Positions 32,398 to 42,926 of a stretch of DNA of 64,000 nt are shown piece by piece. Position numbers and translations under genes: made by a program. The notes beneath the pieces are model-generated. The model searched no databases. It was not told where the DNA came from and saw only the letters and a list, made by a program, of their open reading frames with translations. The number at the start of each line of letters is the position of its first letter. Within the stretch, counting starts at the first letter, position 1. Source of the DNA: Bedellia somnulentella (lineage: Eukaryota > Arthropoda > Insecta > Lepidoptera > Bedelliidae); NCBI GenBank assembly GCA_963576735.1, contig OY755190.1, forward strand, positions 6,379,695-6,443,694. Reading direction: 5' to 3'.

Positions 32398-33205
32398 CAC
32401 TGTGGGCAGGACAGGTCGGTATCGGATCGAAAATATACAACTTCATGAGTTTTTGTCCTAAAGTGATGAAATTTGGTACATATATGCAGTAAGGTATGGA
32501 TATTCAAATAATGTACAATTTCTAATTTTTTTAAAAAAAAAATTTTTTTTTTTTTTTTTTTATTCTTACGCAAAATAAGTGCAAACTTGATAATATACCC
32601 TCGTTATCAATGAATATTAATTAATTTTGAACGGTGGTAAACCGCAAAAGATACCGATTTTCTGTTCCGTCCTTTATAACATTCTTGCTGATATTTTCCA
32701 AAACCGCAAACATCCGCAGCTGTTTTTTTTTTTCTTGTGTTATAGAATAGTTAGACTATCAATTAACACAAATTGTAGCGCGTGGGGAGACGTGGGTAAT
32801 AATGAAAACCTTCGACGAAAAAAATAAATCAGTGAAAAATATGGTATGTCACTTTTTAAGTACCTACTGATACATTTGTCGCTTTTTTAGAAATCAAAGA
32901 CATGTATTCTAATAAACATGAAATAAGCTTTCCAAAAATGTATGATACTGCATATCTGTAGCAAATATTTCTTTCACAATATGGTTTTGAAATACGTGTA
33001 CACAAAGATATAAGTTTGGTACTCCTATGTTGTATATACTTTCTACACATGAAAAATAATGTCATTTTGTGCAATTTTGTGAAAAAACGTAATGAATATT
33101 ATATTACAATTATTAGAGAACCAAATAAAATAACCATATTAGACAAATTATGATATTCGTAAAAAGTATTTTCGATATGCTCTTGTTCTACCGTTTTCCA
33201 CAGTG
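32398..33205. mobile_element. TIR transposon inserted in Helitron 1
   Basis: 808 bp absent from Helitron 2 at the same point. The ends are CACTGTGG and CCACAGTG (8-bp perfect inverted repeats), flanked by CGGCG on both sides (32393-32397 and 33206-33210). An A-run and T-run of about 30 bp lies at 32532-32562. No transposase frame; the superfamily is not identified. Confidence 0.75.
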
Positions 33206-33406
33206 CGGCGACCGAGGTCACATGCGCGAAAAGTTTATGTTTAAGCCTTATCCTATTAATATTATAAATGTGAAAGTTTAGATGTTTGTGTGTTTGTAGC
33301 TAAATGAAGACTAATTCACAGAACGTATTTAAAATAAAATTTACAGGAAGCCAGATAATAATCCCGATTAACACAATAGGACACTTTTTATCCCAGAAAA
33401 ACATTA

Positions 33407-33691
33407 CAAAACATTACAAATTCAATTATATATAATTTTATATATAACATTTATATCTATATTATATATCTTTCTATATATATGTATGTATTTGATATGT
33501 ATAAGTTTATGTAATTTATAAACTGATAATTTCAGTACGTCCCAACTGCTGCAACCATTGTACTTTTTAATTTTATAATGAAATCTATAATTAGCTTTAC
33601 TTTTAAAAACTGTTGTTCTATTTACCTTTGTATTAGCAATAAGCCGTTGATTTCTTGAATAAACAAATAAATAAATAAATAAATAAAATTA
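33407..33691 (+). mobile_element. Retroelement-like insertion with (AAAT)n tail
   Basis: About 285 bp present in Helitron 1 but not in Helitron 2, between CCCAGAAAA and TTAAGAGATC. It ends in (AAAT)n after a TTGAATAAACAAAT stretch, as retroposed LINE or SINE 3' ends do. No coding motif remains. Confidence 0.55.
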
Positions 33692-34074
33692 AGAGATCAA
33701 TAAATTTTCTTAAAAAAGGGTTAAACAGACTAAGAATCAATGCTCAGCCGAAACTACTATACTTATAAACTTAAAATTTATAAAGTGAAAAAATTGTGAG
33801 GACACTATGAAAAACACCTTTTTTCTCATCGCATGACAGAGACCCTCAACAGGTCAGTTAAATATTTCAGTTTGACGACGTGAAAGTCTACACTTTTGAC
33901 AGTACGAAGTCTGTGGGGTCAGCTAGTTAGTAATAATCCCCACATGAGGTTTTCATGAACAAAAAGATTTAAGGTATGTCATCTCTTTCAAAAGGTGCCT
34001 TGTGAGTTGACTGAGAGATGAAGAGTTTATAAAAAACTGAAAAAGCGGTAATGAAACATCTCATGTTTAGAAAT

Positions 34075-34203
34075 GAGGATTGAGACCCATTATCATCAAT
34101 CCCGCATTTTACAGTCCTCAACTACCGAAAGTGGCTGCGGAATCTAGGGACAACCCTCTATAGGGATCAATAGGCGTGAGCATAGGTATGTTTGTATGCA
34201 TGT
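34075..34203 (+). mobile_element. Family X 3' part, degraded
   Basis: GAGACCCATTATCATCAATC, ACCGAAAGTGGCTGCGGAAT and GGCGTGAGCATAGGTATG follow the order of the X 3' half. Confidence 0.5.
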
Positions 34204-35045
34204 ATGTGATATCTCATCAATGGCTTAATGAAATGTAAAAAAGGTTCTTATAATAACAGTTTTATTACAATAGTTATCTAACCAAAATAATAATAGATCG
34301 CAAAAAAGAAAATTAAAATAAAATCAATAAAATACTCATTTCTTTTCATCTACTAAAACAAACAATTGATAAACAACCAGCCTCCATAATGAACAAAAAC
34401 TTTAGACTCTCCCAAACTAAACATAAACAAACAATAGAGCTCTTGGCACTACAAATATGATATAAAGAACTGTACACAGTTGTAGAAGTATAGTCGCGCT
34501 CACAAGCCACAAACGTGCGGGAGCCGTAGGAATCTAGGGGGTCGCCCCCTGGCCCCCCAACTATGTCCGTGCGACGTCCTGTCACTGACAAATGGCCCGG
34601 CGGAGAGAGCCCGACCCCGCACCCTCTTGAAGCCACAAGGAATTTTGTGGAGCTATTCTGTTTAATGTATTTTTAATCTGTGACAACTTGTCGAATTGGT
34701 GATGCAACCGAATCGGAGCGGAACCGTCAAGGTTGTTAAATAAGAAGTGGATGTTGTTGGTGAGAGGATTGAGATGTTACTACAGTATAAAATTACCAAT
34801 TCCACAAATAAAATGTGCTATTTTTAAGGTACTACAAATGTTCTCAAGTGCTAAGTACAATAATCGCTACTAGCCAGGAAGAGGTACTGCAAATGAAATA
34901 TTTATGTTTTCTAAAATGAAGAAAGAGTATTGGTGTAGAACTTACAAAGACATATACTAAGTACTGGGAGGTTGAATAATAGAAAGAATAATATAATACT
35001 GTTGAAAATTGGTTTAATTGACTAACCTTGTCTATAAAAGTTTTA
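34204..35045. other. Unrecognised, with GC-rich block
   Basis: 34495-34640 is GC-rich (GGTCGCCCCCTGGCCCCCCA) and holds a minus-strand frame of 96 codons with no known motif. No repeat match. Confidence 0.4.
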
Positions 35046-35300
35046 TACATACATACATATACTCACGTTGTTAGTTCCTATTGGGGTAGGGAGAAAATAT
35101 CGATCGCCACTTAGTATGATCCTGGCAACCTCTTCAGCTTTGTTAACATTCATCAATCTTATCGTACATTCCCTTTTATTCTTCATACTTCAGACGCCTG
35201 CCAATTTGACTACTCTCTCTATTTGATTTAATGTGTCCTCTGTTGTCCTCCTCTGCTCACATTGCCTTCCAATTTGGTTCTGTCAATCGCTTTTACCAAT
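35046..35300 (-). mobile_element. RTE-like LINE 3' fragment
   Basis: From (CATA)n and CTCACGTTGTTAGTTCC through TACTTCAGACGCCTGCCAAT to a degraded TCCTCTGTTGTCCTCCTCTG, corresponding to the RGRPRRT-coding part on the minus strand. Confidence 0.7.
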
Positions 35301-36796
35301 TAACGATCATCCATCGACGTCATGATTATGTGGCCAATCTTTAATAATTTATATATTAGTTTCAGAAAAAATTGCGTTACAATAATTTTCTCTACTAATA
35401 TGTGCAAAAATTGAGAAAATACAGCTCCGAATAAATCCGCACAGTAGAAGGGCGCTATAATTTCATAGGACGGGCGTCGGGCGTCGCTTATCTAGACGCT
35501 AGCTGCAGGCGCCTCCAGCAGCGCCTTGCCCCCTCCCCCCGCCACGTCCACTCCCGACACGTACGTGCTTATGTATGCGACTGTACATTTCGTATCACGG
35601 AATTTCGGACACGAAATTTATGTAGCTACCCTCAACTGCAACGTATACTGTTTTGTGTGAAATGGAACGCTCGTATTAGATTTGATGCGACGAATGAGGT
35701 TGTTTTGATACAGTCTGATTCGGATGGGATGTCAATCAATTATTCTATCAGATTTTCTAATAGTATTTAAACATATTTTTTCTTTCTAAAAGATACAAAT
35801 GGAAACAGGAGATTTGACAGTAATAAGTGGACGATGGAAGCAATGGTTATTCGAATGGTAGAGAATCTTCTAAACACAATGTTCACTGACTTCTGGAGCT
35901 TGATATGGAAGAAAGTGCTGAAGTAAAGGTTATTTAGGATATTGAAAAACCCCCTAGAGTCTTGATTACTATTTAACTTAACCAGCAATTATAATTACAA
36001 AATACAATTTCTGGCTGAATTAATAATTTGAAATTGGAGATACTGCGGAGTGCACGTTAGGCTATTGATCGCGGCTACTATAACTCTAAGTAGTACATAA
36101 GGCCTACCCACCAGCACTAATTCAAAGTGGTGAACAAACCAAATCATTCTATTCTCCAGTCCCTCAGATTCATGGTCTGTGAGGATCCAAAATTTTGAGA
36201 CTAAGGGGAAAAACAAAATTTATCATTTCATGCAACCTTAGTCAAAATTTAATGCGGAAACTGAAGCCCGAGTCCTAATTAATAATGGATCCAAATATGG
36301 ATTGGTTATTGTACTATAAATGTGAAAACTATTAAAGACTTTTGTACTCCAACTTGTGGAAGCGATAATTAAAATATTAAATACACAGATTTGAAGCAAT
36401 TAAAATATAATTAAAGAAAAGGATCGGTTTACTGTCCTGAACAGTTTGGAACTTCGAATAAATTATGAAGTTTTTCACTCCGAACCCTACTAAGGATACT
36501 CGTTCAAAAGTCTTGAGCCGATTTAATATAATGCATTATTTTTGCTACTTCTAATGATTTTCATGAGATTGAGTTACTTTCACGATTAACGTTTCATTTG
36601 ATAAAAAGTGAGGAAAACAATATCGATATTTCGTCACATTCACACCGTATATCCGCGAAGTAGTGGCAGATGTACATATTGATTACCCATATTTTGTCAG
36701 AATAGTTTGTATTCAAGTGATAATATGTTTGTTTATGAACATACATAATAATGAATATAATATATGAATATAATATAAGAAAAAAACTTCAAGATA
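35301..36796. other. Unrecognised, with GC-rich block
   Basis: 35460-35570 is GC-rich (GACGGGCGTCGGGCGTCGCT, then CAGGCGCCTCCAGCAGCGCC) and A+T-rich DNA follows. A weak SINE A-like scrap (CACACCGTATATCCGCGAAG) is at about 36641. No gene was supported. Confidence 0.4.
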
Positions 36797-36856
36797 GCTG
36801 TGTAGTGTCGGCTTAGAACAGCATTACCCATTATCTTCCTGTGGGGTTACCAAGTA
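36797..36856 (+). mobile_element. Family X 5' part of a split copy
   Basis: AGCTGTGTAGTGTCGGCTTA to TCTTCCTGTGGGGT matches the first 60 bases of X. The rest of a compatible copy resumes at 37272, so about 415 bp may have been inserted. Confidence 0.6.
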
Positions 36857-37271
36857 AGTGTAAGTACTACCCAGTAAGTTTAGTCTTAATTAAATTAGGG
36901 TTAAATTCCAAAGACTGGATAACCATGGGACATTCTTTCACTAGTAAACTCATTTTTTCAAAATCCGTTCTGCCTCTTTCGAAAACCCGTAGTATCATAA
37001 ATTCAGCTAAATAAAGTTAGTCTGAAATATGAAAGTAAAGAAGGAAGTAAGTAATGAAGAGGTCCACTCACTGCGCCGCGGTGGACCTGCTGGTGAACTG
37101 CCTTAGATCAACTTGCGAACTTCCACATTGCTATTGTAACGGAACTTCTTGCATTTTTCTGGTGGAACTTTTGTCTTTGCGCGACACCGTTTTGGAATCT
37201 AGCCACTTGAACTTGGGGAGTTTTGAAAAAAGCCTTTAAATATTTTGTATTTGATTATGTGGTGAAAAAAC

Positions 37272-37442
37272 TGCTAAGGGTATAGGAGTTTATTAAGTAA
37301 TTTTTGGGTGATGCGGTTGGAAAACCATCAACAAAAACATTTGCTTTACAATATTTTCCTTACTCAACTTTCAAAAGTGGCTGAGGAAGCTATGCCTACC
37401 CATCCAGGGATTTATAGCCGTGAGTATATGTATGTATGTATT
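37272..37442 (+). mobile_element. Family X 3' part of a split copy
   Basis: GCTAAGGGTATAGGAG to GCCGTGAGTATATGTATGTA continues where 36856 stopped, apart from about 12 lost bases. Between the two parts lies a segment with a small hairpin (AGGTCCAC...GTGGACCT near 37060-37087). Confidence 0.6.
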
Positions 37443-38530
37443 TCACATTTTGTATTTTATTAAAATGTGGTTAGACAATAAATATGTATGGATTGTATTC
37501 AGTTTTAGTTAATTGATGTATTACTTTAGGGTGTTTGAATTAAGTATGCTATTCCGCGTTTCTGATGACCATCAACTGGAGCTCATATATACCTATAAGT
37601 ATTGATAAGGATAAATTATTTAACCTTTTGACCTTGAACCATAGAAAATTCCGATAAGTCCATAAAAGATGAAATTGTTGAAAGAAAAACTCATTGCATT
37701 TTTCTTTTATAATATGACACGACACGCCAGAATGTTTCAGGGAACTAAACACATCTCCGATTCCTTTAAAACATGCAACATCTACCTTATACCGTGCGAT
37801 TTCTACGACTAACTAGTGCGCCAACATATAGATATAGTGCAAAACATATCCAAGATCCATCGAGGCATTGTCAGCACAAAGAGTCACTCGCTCCCTTGAC
37901 CTCACGCAGGAAATTACTCGGAAAATAGCTTCCACAGGCAACGACGCGCAACCCTACTTACATCTACAAACCATTTTACACCCTAAGTTTCGAACATAAG
38001 GTTTAAAGTTGTAAGAATTGGTATGGTAGTGAAATGGTCACGTGATATTTTCTTGTTTGTGCGGTTCGGTTTAGAGGCACTTTGTTTTTGTTGGGCGAAT
38101 CAAATGATATTTTCTTTTTGGACGAATGCAGAGGACGCAAAAAGGGAGCTTAAGTTTTTTCTGTATATTGTTTGATACAATTCAACAGATGTTTTGTCAA
38201 ATTAATTGCTTGAAGTAACTAAAACTTTTCCAAATCGAATCTTATATTTCTTTATTTTAAGATTTGCAACCAATTTTTAATAGCCCAATAAAAATATTTT
38301 TTTTACTAATATTGACAAATAAATATTTTTCCTCACTTTCTCTCGGATTAATGCTTATTTTAAATACTCATCTATACTTTCAGTAAATAAAACACTTATA
38401 ATTTTTTTGCCCCGTAGCATAAGTTTTTTTTACCATTAATGATTGAACTTAAAGGGGGTCCTATTGGTACGACGTCAATCAAGTTTAAAACGTTTAAAAT
38501 ACATGAACACCATTTTGGACCCTTTAGTTA
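37443..38530. other. Unrecognised sequence
   Basis: No gene or repeat family recognised. Confidence 0.45.
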
Positions 38531-38534
38531 CTTA

Positions 38535-38745
38535 TTATACTACCCCATTTCTTCCCATGGGTGATCGTAAGAGGCGACTTAGGGTATCGGGGTTTTTAAA
38601 GTTATTCTTGGGCTATTCAATTGGAGACCCATCATTTATTTTACAATCTTTTCCCTACTAAACTTCCAAAAGAGACTGAAAATTTTCTTATTCAGAAGCC
38701 CTGGCTACCCCTTTTAGGGATTTATAGCCGTGAGTATATATTTAT
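38535..38745 (+). mobile_element. Family X copy, 5'-truncated
   Basis: Starts at ACTACCCCATTTCTTCCCAT and runs through to GCCGTGAGTATATATTTATT, lacking the first 30 bases of the head. Confidence 0.7.
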
Positions 38746-40055
38746 TACGGAACTATAGACATATATAAAAATATATAGTTTATATAATATAAACATATAT
38801 AGTTTCCACAGTTGTAAACATTTCTTTTCGTATTATTCTAGGTAACTATTAAACTTTACTTAATATAACAAATTTAAAGCTCGTATCAAACTACGTGAGT
38901 CTGTTATGTCCGGATAATCATCTGAACATTGTTTTAACCCATTTGATTTCCATGTGTATTGTTCTCTTAAAACACCGTATCTAAAAAACTCTTTGAAAGA
39001 CCCATTGAAGGCACTTGGGATGATATAGACTACTCAAGATGATTCATTTCTCATAATTCTATTACCTGACCATCACCATTGCTTTGCATAACATAAAATA
39101 AAAAGAAATAGTATGTTTTACAAACAACAGGCTTCCGAAGTATAAGAAAAAAAAAACATGAAAACATTGATTTCCATAAATTAAGCGCAAAATATTTGCC
39201 AGTATCTTACATAGTGGCGTCTATGTATTAAACTTAATTTTTTTGGATGAAATCATTATTATTAGCCAAAATAATATTGCTAGTTTAGTAAGAGTAAGGC
39301 CGCCGAAAACATCACTTGAAACACGAAGTTAAGCAAAACAAAAATGTAACGGTATAATCGCATTGACAAACCAACAGTTTGGAAACATAGACCGTTGCAA
39401 TTTTACCAAATTCAATTCAAAACTATTTCTTTCGTCAAATGACAAATTAATCTCTTGAAAGTTGTAGGCGGGTGGTTGTTTCGGCGCGAATGGTTTCGGA
39501 CGCAGCGAAGCGAAGCGAATTTGAGCTGACATTTCGGCAGCAAATTGTAAAGACGCATTCAATGTAATTATTGCGTCGAATTGGTACGAAGGTTTACGGG
39601 GATAATTGAAATATATCTTTGCCTGTTTGAATGCATCCCTATAAAGCTGCGTGTCAACTCTAAACACGTCATAGAGGTAAATGCCATGGCAGAAAACTTT
39701 TATTAATAATAATTAATATAATTTTGGATTATGCTATCACAGCTTAAAATGTAGGCTAGGTGTGTGTCTTGGGTACCAATTTGGTTCTAAATTCCTTGTT
39801 AATGCACAAACAAACTAAAGATCAAGGCGAAGATTTATAAGTATGTGTGTTTCGTAAATTGGTGTTTCCACTCTAATAGTAACGGAACGAGTTACAAGTA
39901 ATCACATTCGTATAACATTCAATATTTAACTTTATATTTCAAAACATTACTCAACATTCTGAAAAAAACAAAACTGAGCAAAATAGGAAGAGTAAATTCA
40001 GCTGCGAGATTTATAACTCAACTTAATATTGCTAGTTACATACTAAAAACTATGA
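38746..40055. other. Unrecognised sequence
   Basis: A+T-rich. A 112-codon minus-strand frame at 39329-39667 has no recognisable domain and is not claimed as a gene. Confidence 0.4.
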
Positions 40056-40057
40056 AT

Positions 40058-40250
40058 CGAAAATGGGGTAGCCAAAGCCTCAATCAGAACAAGTTATTAG
40101 CTATTTTTGAAAATTGAGTTTATAGTTAAAATAAAAAATATTCATGGGTTTTCGAAGACAGCACCAAAACGCACCACATTTAGTCGCCTTGGACGACACC
40201 TGCGGAAAAGGTTTTATTTTATCAGACTCTACACACCACTAGCATGTCGA
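40058..40250 (-). mobile_element. Family X copy, degraded
   Basis: ATGGGGTAGCCAAAGCCTCA, TTAGCTATTTTTGAAAATTG and CATTTAGTCGCCTTGGACGA follow the minus-strand family order with many changes. Confidence 0.5.
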
Positions 40251-40344
40251 TTAAAAATTTATGTTAACACAGAGATATAGTATGCATTGGCGTTGTATTG
40301 TAATTAGACGTAAAAAAACATAATTGAAAGGACAAGACCTCAAC

Positions 40345-40622
40345 TCAACTCAACTCAAACCTTCACGCCAGAAATCTCCGTAGGGGTGGCCGAGATAATA
40401 ATACTTTAGATCATCGAGAAATATCAAAAATGTTACATGACTAAGTACTTGTATACTTTAGTAACTTAGCCTTGTGGGTTTTCTCACGATATTTCCACAT
40501 ATAGTTCGCAACCATGATAAAAAATCCAGAAAAACAATTTGGCGCTTGCTTGACTTAGGATTCGAACCCACGTTTTTGTGCATGAAAGATAGTGAAGCTC
40601 TCCACTGGTCTATCTCGGTTGA
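40345..40622 (-). mobile_element. SINE A with tRNA-like head
   Basis: The minus strand starts CAACCGAGATAGACCAGTGG with GGGTTCGAATCC as B box, and runs into the degraded body ending near CTTCACGCCAGAAATCTCCG. Confidence 0.6.
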
Positions 40623-40743
40623 CAAGGAACCTTGGCCCTGTTATAAGGTTTTCGACAGTCCAAACACACCAGATAATAATATCAACCCAAACGATTACCA
40701 ATGATCAGTGAGTTGTGAAAATGTGGAGCCTTAATTTTTTGCG

Positions 40744-40868
40744 AGGATTAAAAGCAATCCAATTGTGTCGAATGAGCGGTGTCTTCGGTTGCGTCTCGTT
40801 CCACTATACTGCGCGATGTTCTCAGGCTTTGCCAATTTTAGGGATGTTCTTGTTATGTGTTATTTCCA
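40744..40868. repeat. Local duplication, copy 1
   Basis: Shares CAATCCAATTGTGTC, GCGGTGTCTTCGGTTGCGTC, CTACTGCGCGAT-like and ATGTTCTTGTTAT with 41462-41600. An X copy is inserted at its right end, and its last few bases (TGTGTTATTTCCA) reappear beyond that X copy. Confidence 0.7.
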
Positions 40869-40884
40869 AATAAGATGGAATAAT

Positions 40885-41032
40885 AATAATGGAGACCCAT
40901 CACCAAAAACCTTTATTTAAACCACCTTTTCCCCACTCAACTTCCAAAAGTGGCTGAGAAATTTATAATTCCTTAGCTCTGGTTACCCCTTCTAGGGAAA
41001 TATAGCCGTGAGTATATGTATGTATGTATGTT
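40885..41032 (+). mobile_element. Family X copy, 5'-truncated, clean target duplication
   Basis: Begins near GAGACCCATCACCAAAAACC and ends GCCGTGAGTATATG(TATG)n. TGTGTTATTTCCA precedes it (40856-40868) and follows it (41033-41045): a 13-bp target duplication inside the local duplicate. About 20 bases of filler (AATAAGATGGAATAATAATA) lie between the first target copy and the X sequence. Confidence 0.8.
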
Positions 41033-41127
41033 TGTGTTATTTCCACTAAAAAAAAGAGAGGATTTTTTTAAAGCCACTAATTTGTACGTTGATATGGGAC
41101 AAGATGATAGGAATATTAATTTAAATA

Positions 41128-41255
41128 AATAAGAAAAGATTGGTGGATGTAAACGAAGCTAGAGAGGTTTGTCAGGATCGTACGAAGTGGCGATCGATAG
41201 TCTCTGCCTACCCCAATGGGAACTAATGGCGTGAGTATATGGCTATGTATGTATG
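41128..41255 (+). mobile_element. RTE-like LINE 3' fragment
   Basis: AAGAAAAGATTGGTGGATGT to AATGGCGTGAGTATATGGCT matches the last 120 bases of the LINE, with few changes. Confidence 0.75.
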
Positions 41256-41261
41256 ATATAA

Positions 41262-41398
41262 ATAAAGTATTGTTACTGATGGGTCTCCTACCGCATCGCC
41301 CAAAAACCACTTTAAAAAGCTCCATACCCTTAGTCGCCTCTTAGGACACCTGTGGGTATTAAGGGGTAGTGACATTCTAAGCCAGCCCTACATGGCTA
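41262..41398 (-). mobile_element. Family X 5' half, minus strand
   Basis: GATGGGTCTCCTACCGCATC to GCCAGCCCTACATGGC; the TATG-tail half is missing. An X head next to a LINE tail at this point may reflect a recombination or chimaeric insertion. Confidence 0.65.
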
Positions 41399-41461
41399 TC
41401 ATATAACTTTACTAAAATTGATTCATGTTTTTTGTGATTGTTAAAATATAATTTGAAAAAA

Positions 41462-41614
41462 TTAGAACCAATCCAATTGTGTCAAGCGGTGTCTTCGGTT
41501 GCGTCCGTTCTACTCTACTGCGCGATATTCGTATGTCGCGATGGTTCTCAGGCTTGCCAATTATAGGCATGTTCTTGTTATTGTATCCACTGAAAAAAAG
41601 AGAGATTTTTTTTA
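41462..41614. repeat. Local duplication, copy 2
   Basis: Uninterrupted partner of 40744-40868 plus 41046-41068 (CACTGAAAAAAAGAGAG), confirming where X entered copy 1. Confidence 0.7.
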
Positions 41615-41826
41615 AATAGTAAGGTTGTACGCACAATCTTAGTATCCTCCACACATCGTAGTCAGTACAAATCGGTTCGACAAAATGGTCCAATAATCCC
41701 CCCGCTGTCACTGCACTTCACGCCCCTCAATGTTGCAAACTTAAACATATATCGCCAAATTCTCGTAGATTATTTTATAAGGAAAGAAAAACAGTTAGCA
41801 ACACCTTTTCCAAATTAACTACATTC

Positions 41827-42092
41827 ATATATACTTACGGCTATAAATCCCTACAAAGGGTAATCAGAGTTTTTAAATAAGAAATTCATCAGCCACTTTT
41901 GGAATTTCAAGGGGGAAAAGATTGTAAAATAAGGTACAATAAAGATTGTAATACAGGTTCTTGGTAATGGGTATCTAACCACATCATCCAAAAATTCCTT
42001 AAGAAGCCTCAATACCCTTAGTCGCCTCTTACGATCACCCATGGGAATAAATGGGCTAGTGCTAATCTAAGCCGACACTACACAGCTAAAAT
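41827..42092 (-). mobile_element. Family X, full length, minus strand
   Basis: ATATACTTACGGCTATAAAT to CTAAGCCGACACTACACAGC. A small internal duplication (GTAAAATAAGGTACAATAAA) is peculiar to this copy. Confidence 0.75.
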
Positions 42093-42672
42093 TAACTACT
42101 AATCAAAAAATCAATTCATTAATTGTATACTAAGAAGAACAACAGTAGTAAGCTGTGCAGGTGGAGTTGTAAATGTTAAAGAAGTAGAGCTTGTTTTATT
42201 TAAACATATTCATTCATAACACAACTCATTCCTAAACGCAATATTATTTTATTGAAAATTGGAAAAAAAATGCACTTGCAATACTGACATGGCGGCGCAT
42301 AAAAATCCATAATTTAAACAAAACAAAATAGCTTTGAATCATCGAAAATAAGTGTAAATAAACAATAGTAATCGGTGAAACGTGATTCCCAGTCCTTTAG
42401 CTTTGATATTAACTTTATTTCGACAAGTTGGGAGTACGTAAGTCGTCATTATATTTTTTTGTGGAGCTGTTTTGGCTTGTGACTTTCAAAGCTTCTAACC
42501 GACTGAGAGCGGGTGCGTTGCGTTGACTGGCAAGTGAAACCAATGTGATAGGTAGGACTATCGATATGGCCGTGAGCGGATTCTGTGTACTCTTTATTCC
42601 ATGGTTGTACGTCATTTGGTAACATTAATAAAAATACATATTACTAAACTTACACATTTCTAAAACTTTTGC
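42093..42672. other. Unrecognised sequence
   Basis: No gene or repeat recognised. Confidence 0.4.
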
Positions 42673-42926
42673 TGTGTAGTGTCGGCTTAGAATAGCACTA
42701 CCCCAATTCTTCCGGCGGGTGTACGTAAGAGGCGACTAACGGTATTGGGGCTTTAAAGGGATTTTTGGGCGATGCGGTTGGAGACCCATCACCAACAACC
42801 TTTATTTTACCATCTTTTCCCCACGAAAGTTATCCAAAAGTGGCTGAGGAATTTCTGATTCCTTAGCTCTGGCTACCCCATCTACGGATTTTTAGCCGTG
42901 AGTATATGTATATATGTATGTATGTA
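42673..42926 (+). mobile_element. Family X reference copy, full length
   Basis: Used here as the reference. In order: head GCTGTGTAGTGTCGGCTTAG; CACTACCCC; GGGTGTACGTAAGAGGCGAC; GGGCGATGCGGTTGGAGACC; CCCATCACCAACAACC; TTTTCCCCAC; AAAAGTGGCTGAGGAATTTC; TAGCTCTGGCTACCCC; and GCCGTGAGTATATG with (TATG)n. Length is about 250 bp. ATTTCTAAAAC at 42655 and again after the tail near 42928 is an 11-bp target duplication. No A/B box or frame is evident, so it is a tail-defined non-autonomous retroelement rather than a typical tRNA SINE. Confidence 0.8.

Larger units (their letters stand above)
31810..33926 (+). mobile_element. Helitron 1, non-autonomous, with two insertions
   Basis: Begins TCTATACTAATATTATAAAG after an A and ends GTCAGCTAG before a T, which is the A^T insertion rule of Helitrons with 5' TC and 3' CTAG. 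It matches Helitron 2 (54849-55851) over its whole length except for two insertions at 32398-33205 and 33407-33691. No Rep or helicase frame is present. Confidence 0.85.

Noticed and set aside
39329..39667. A 112-codon minus-strand frame
   Set aside because: Normal-looking composition but no recognised domain, no conserved neighbour and no splice support; kept only as a sequence to search.
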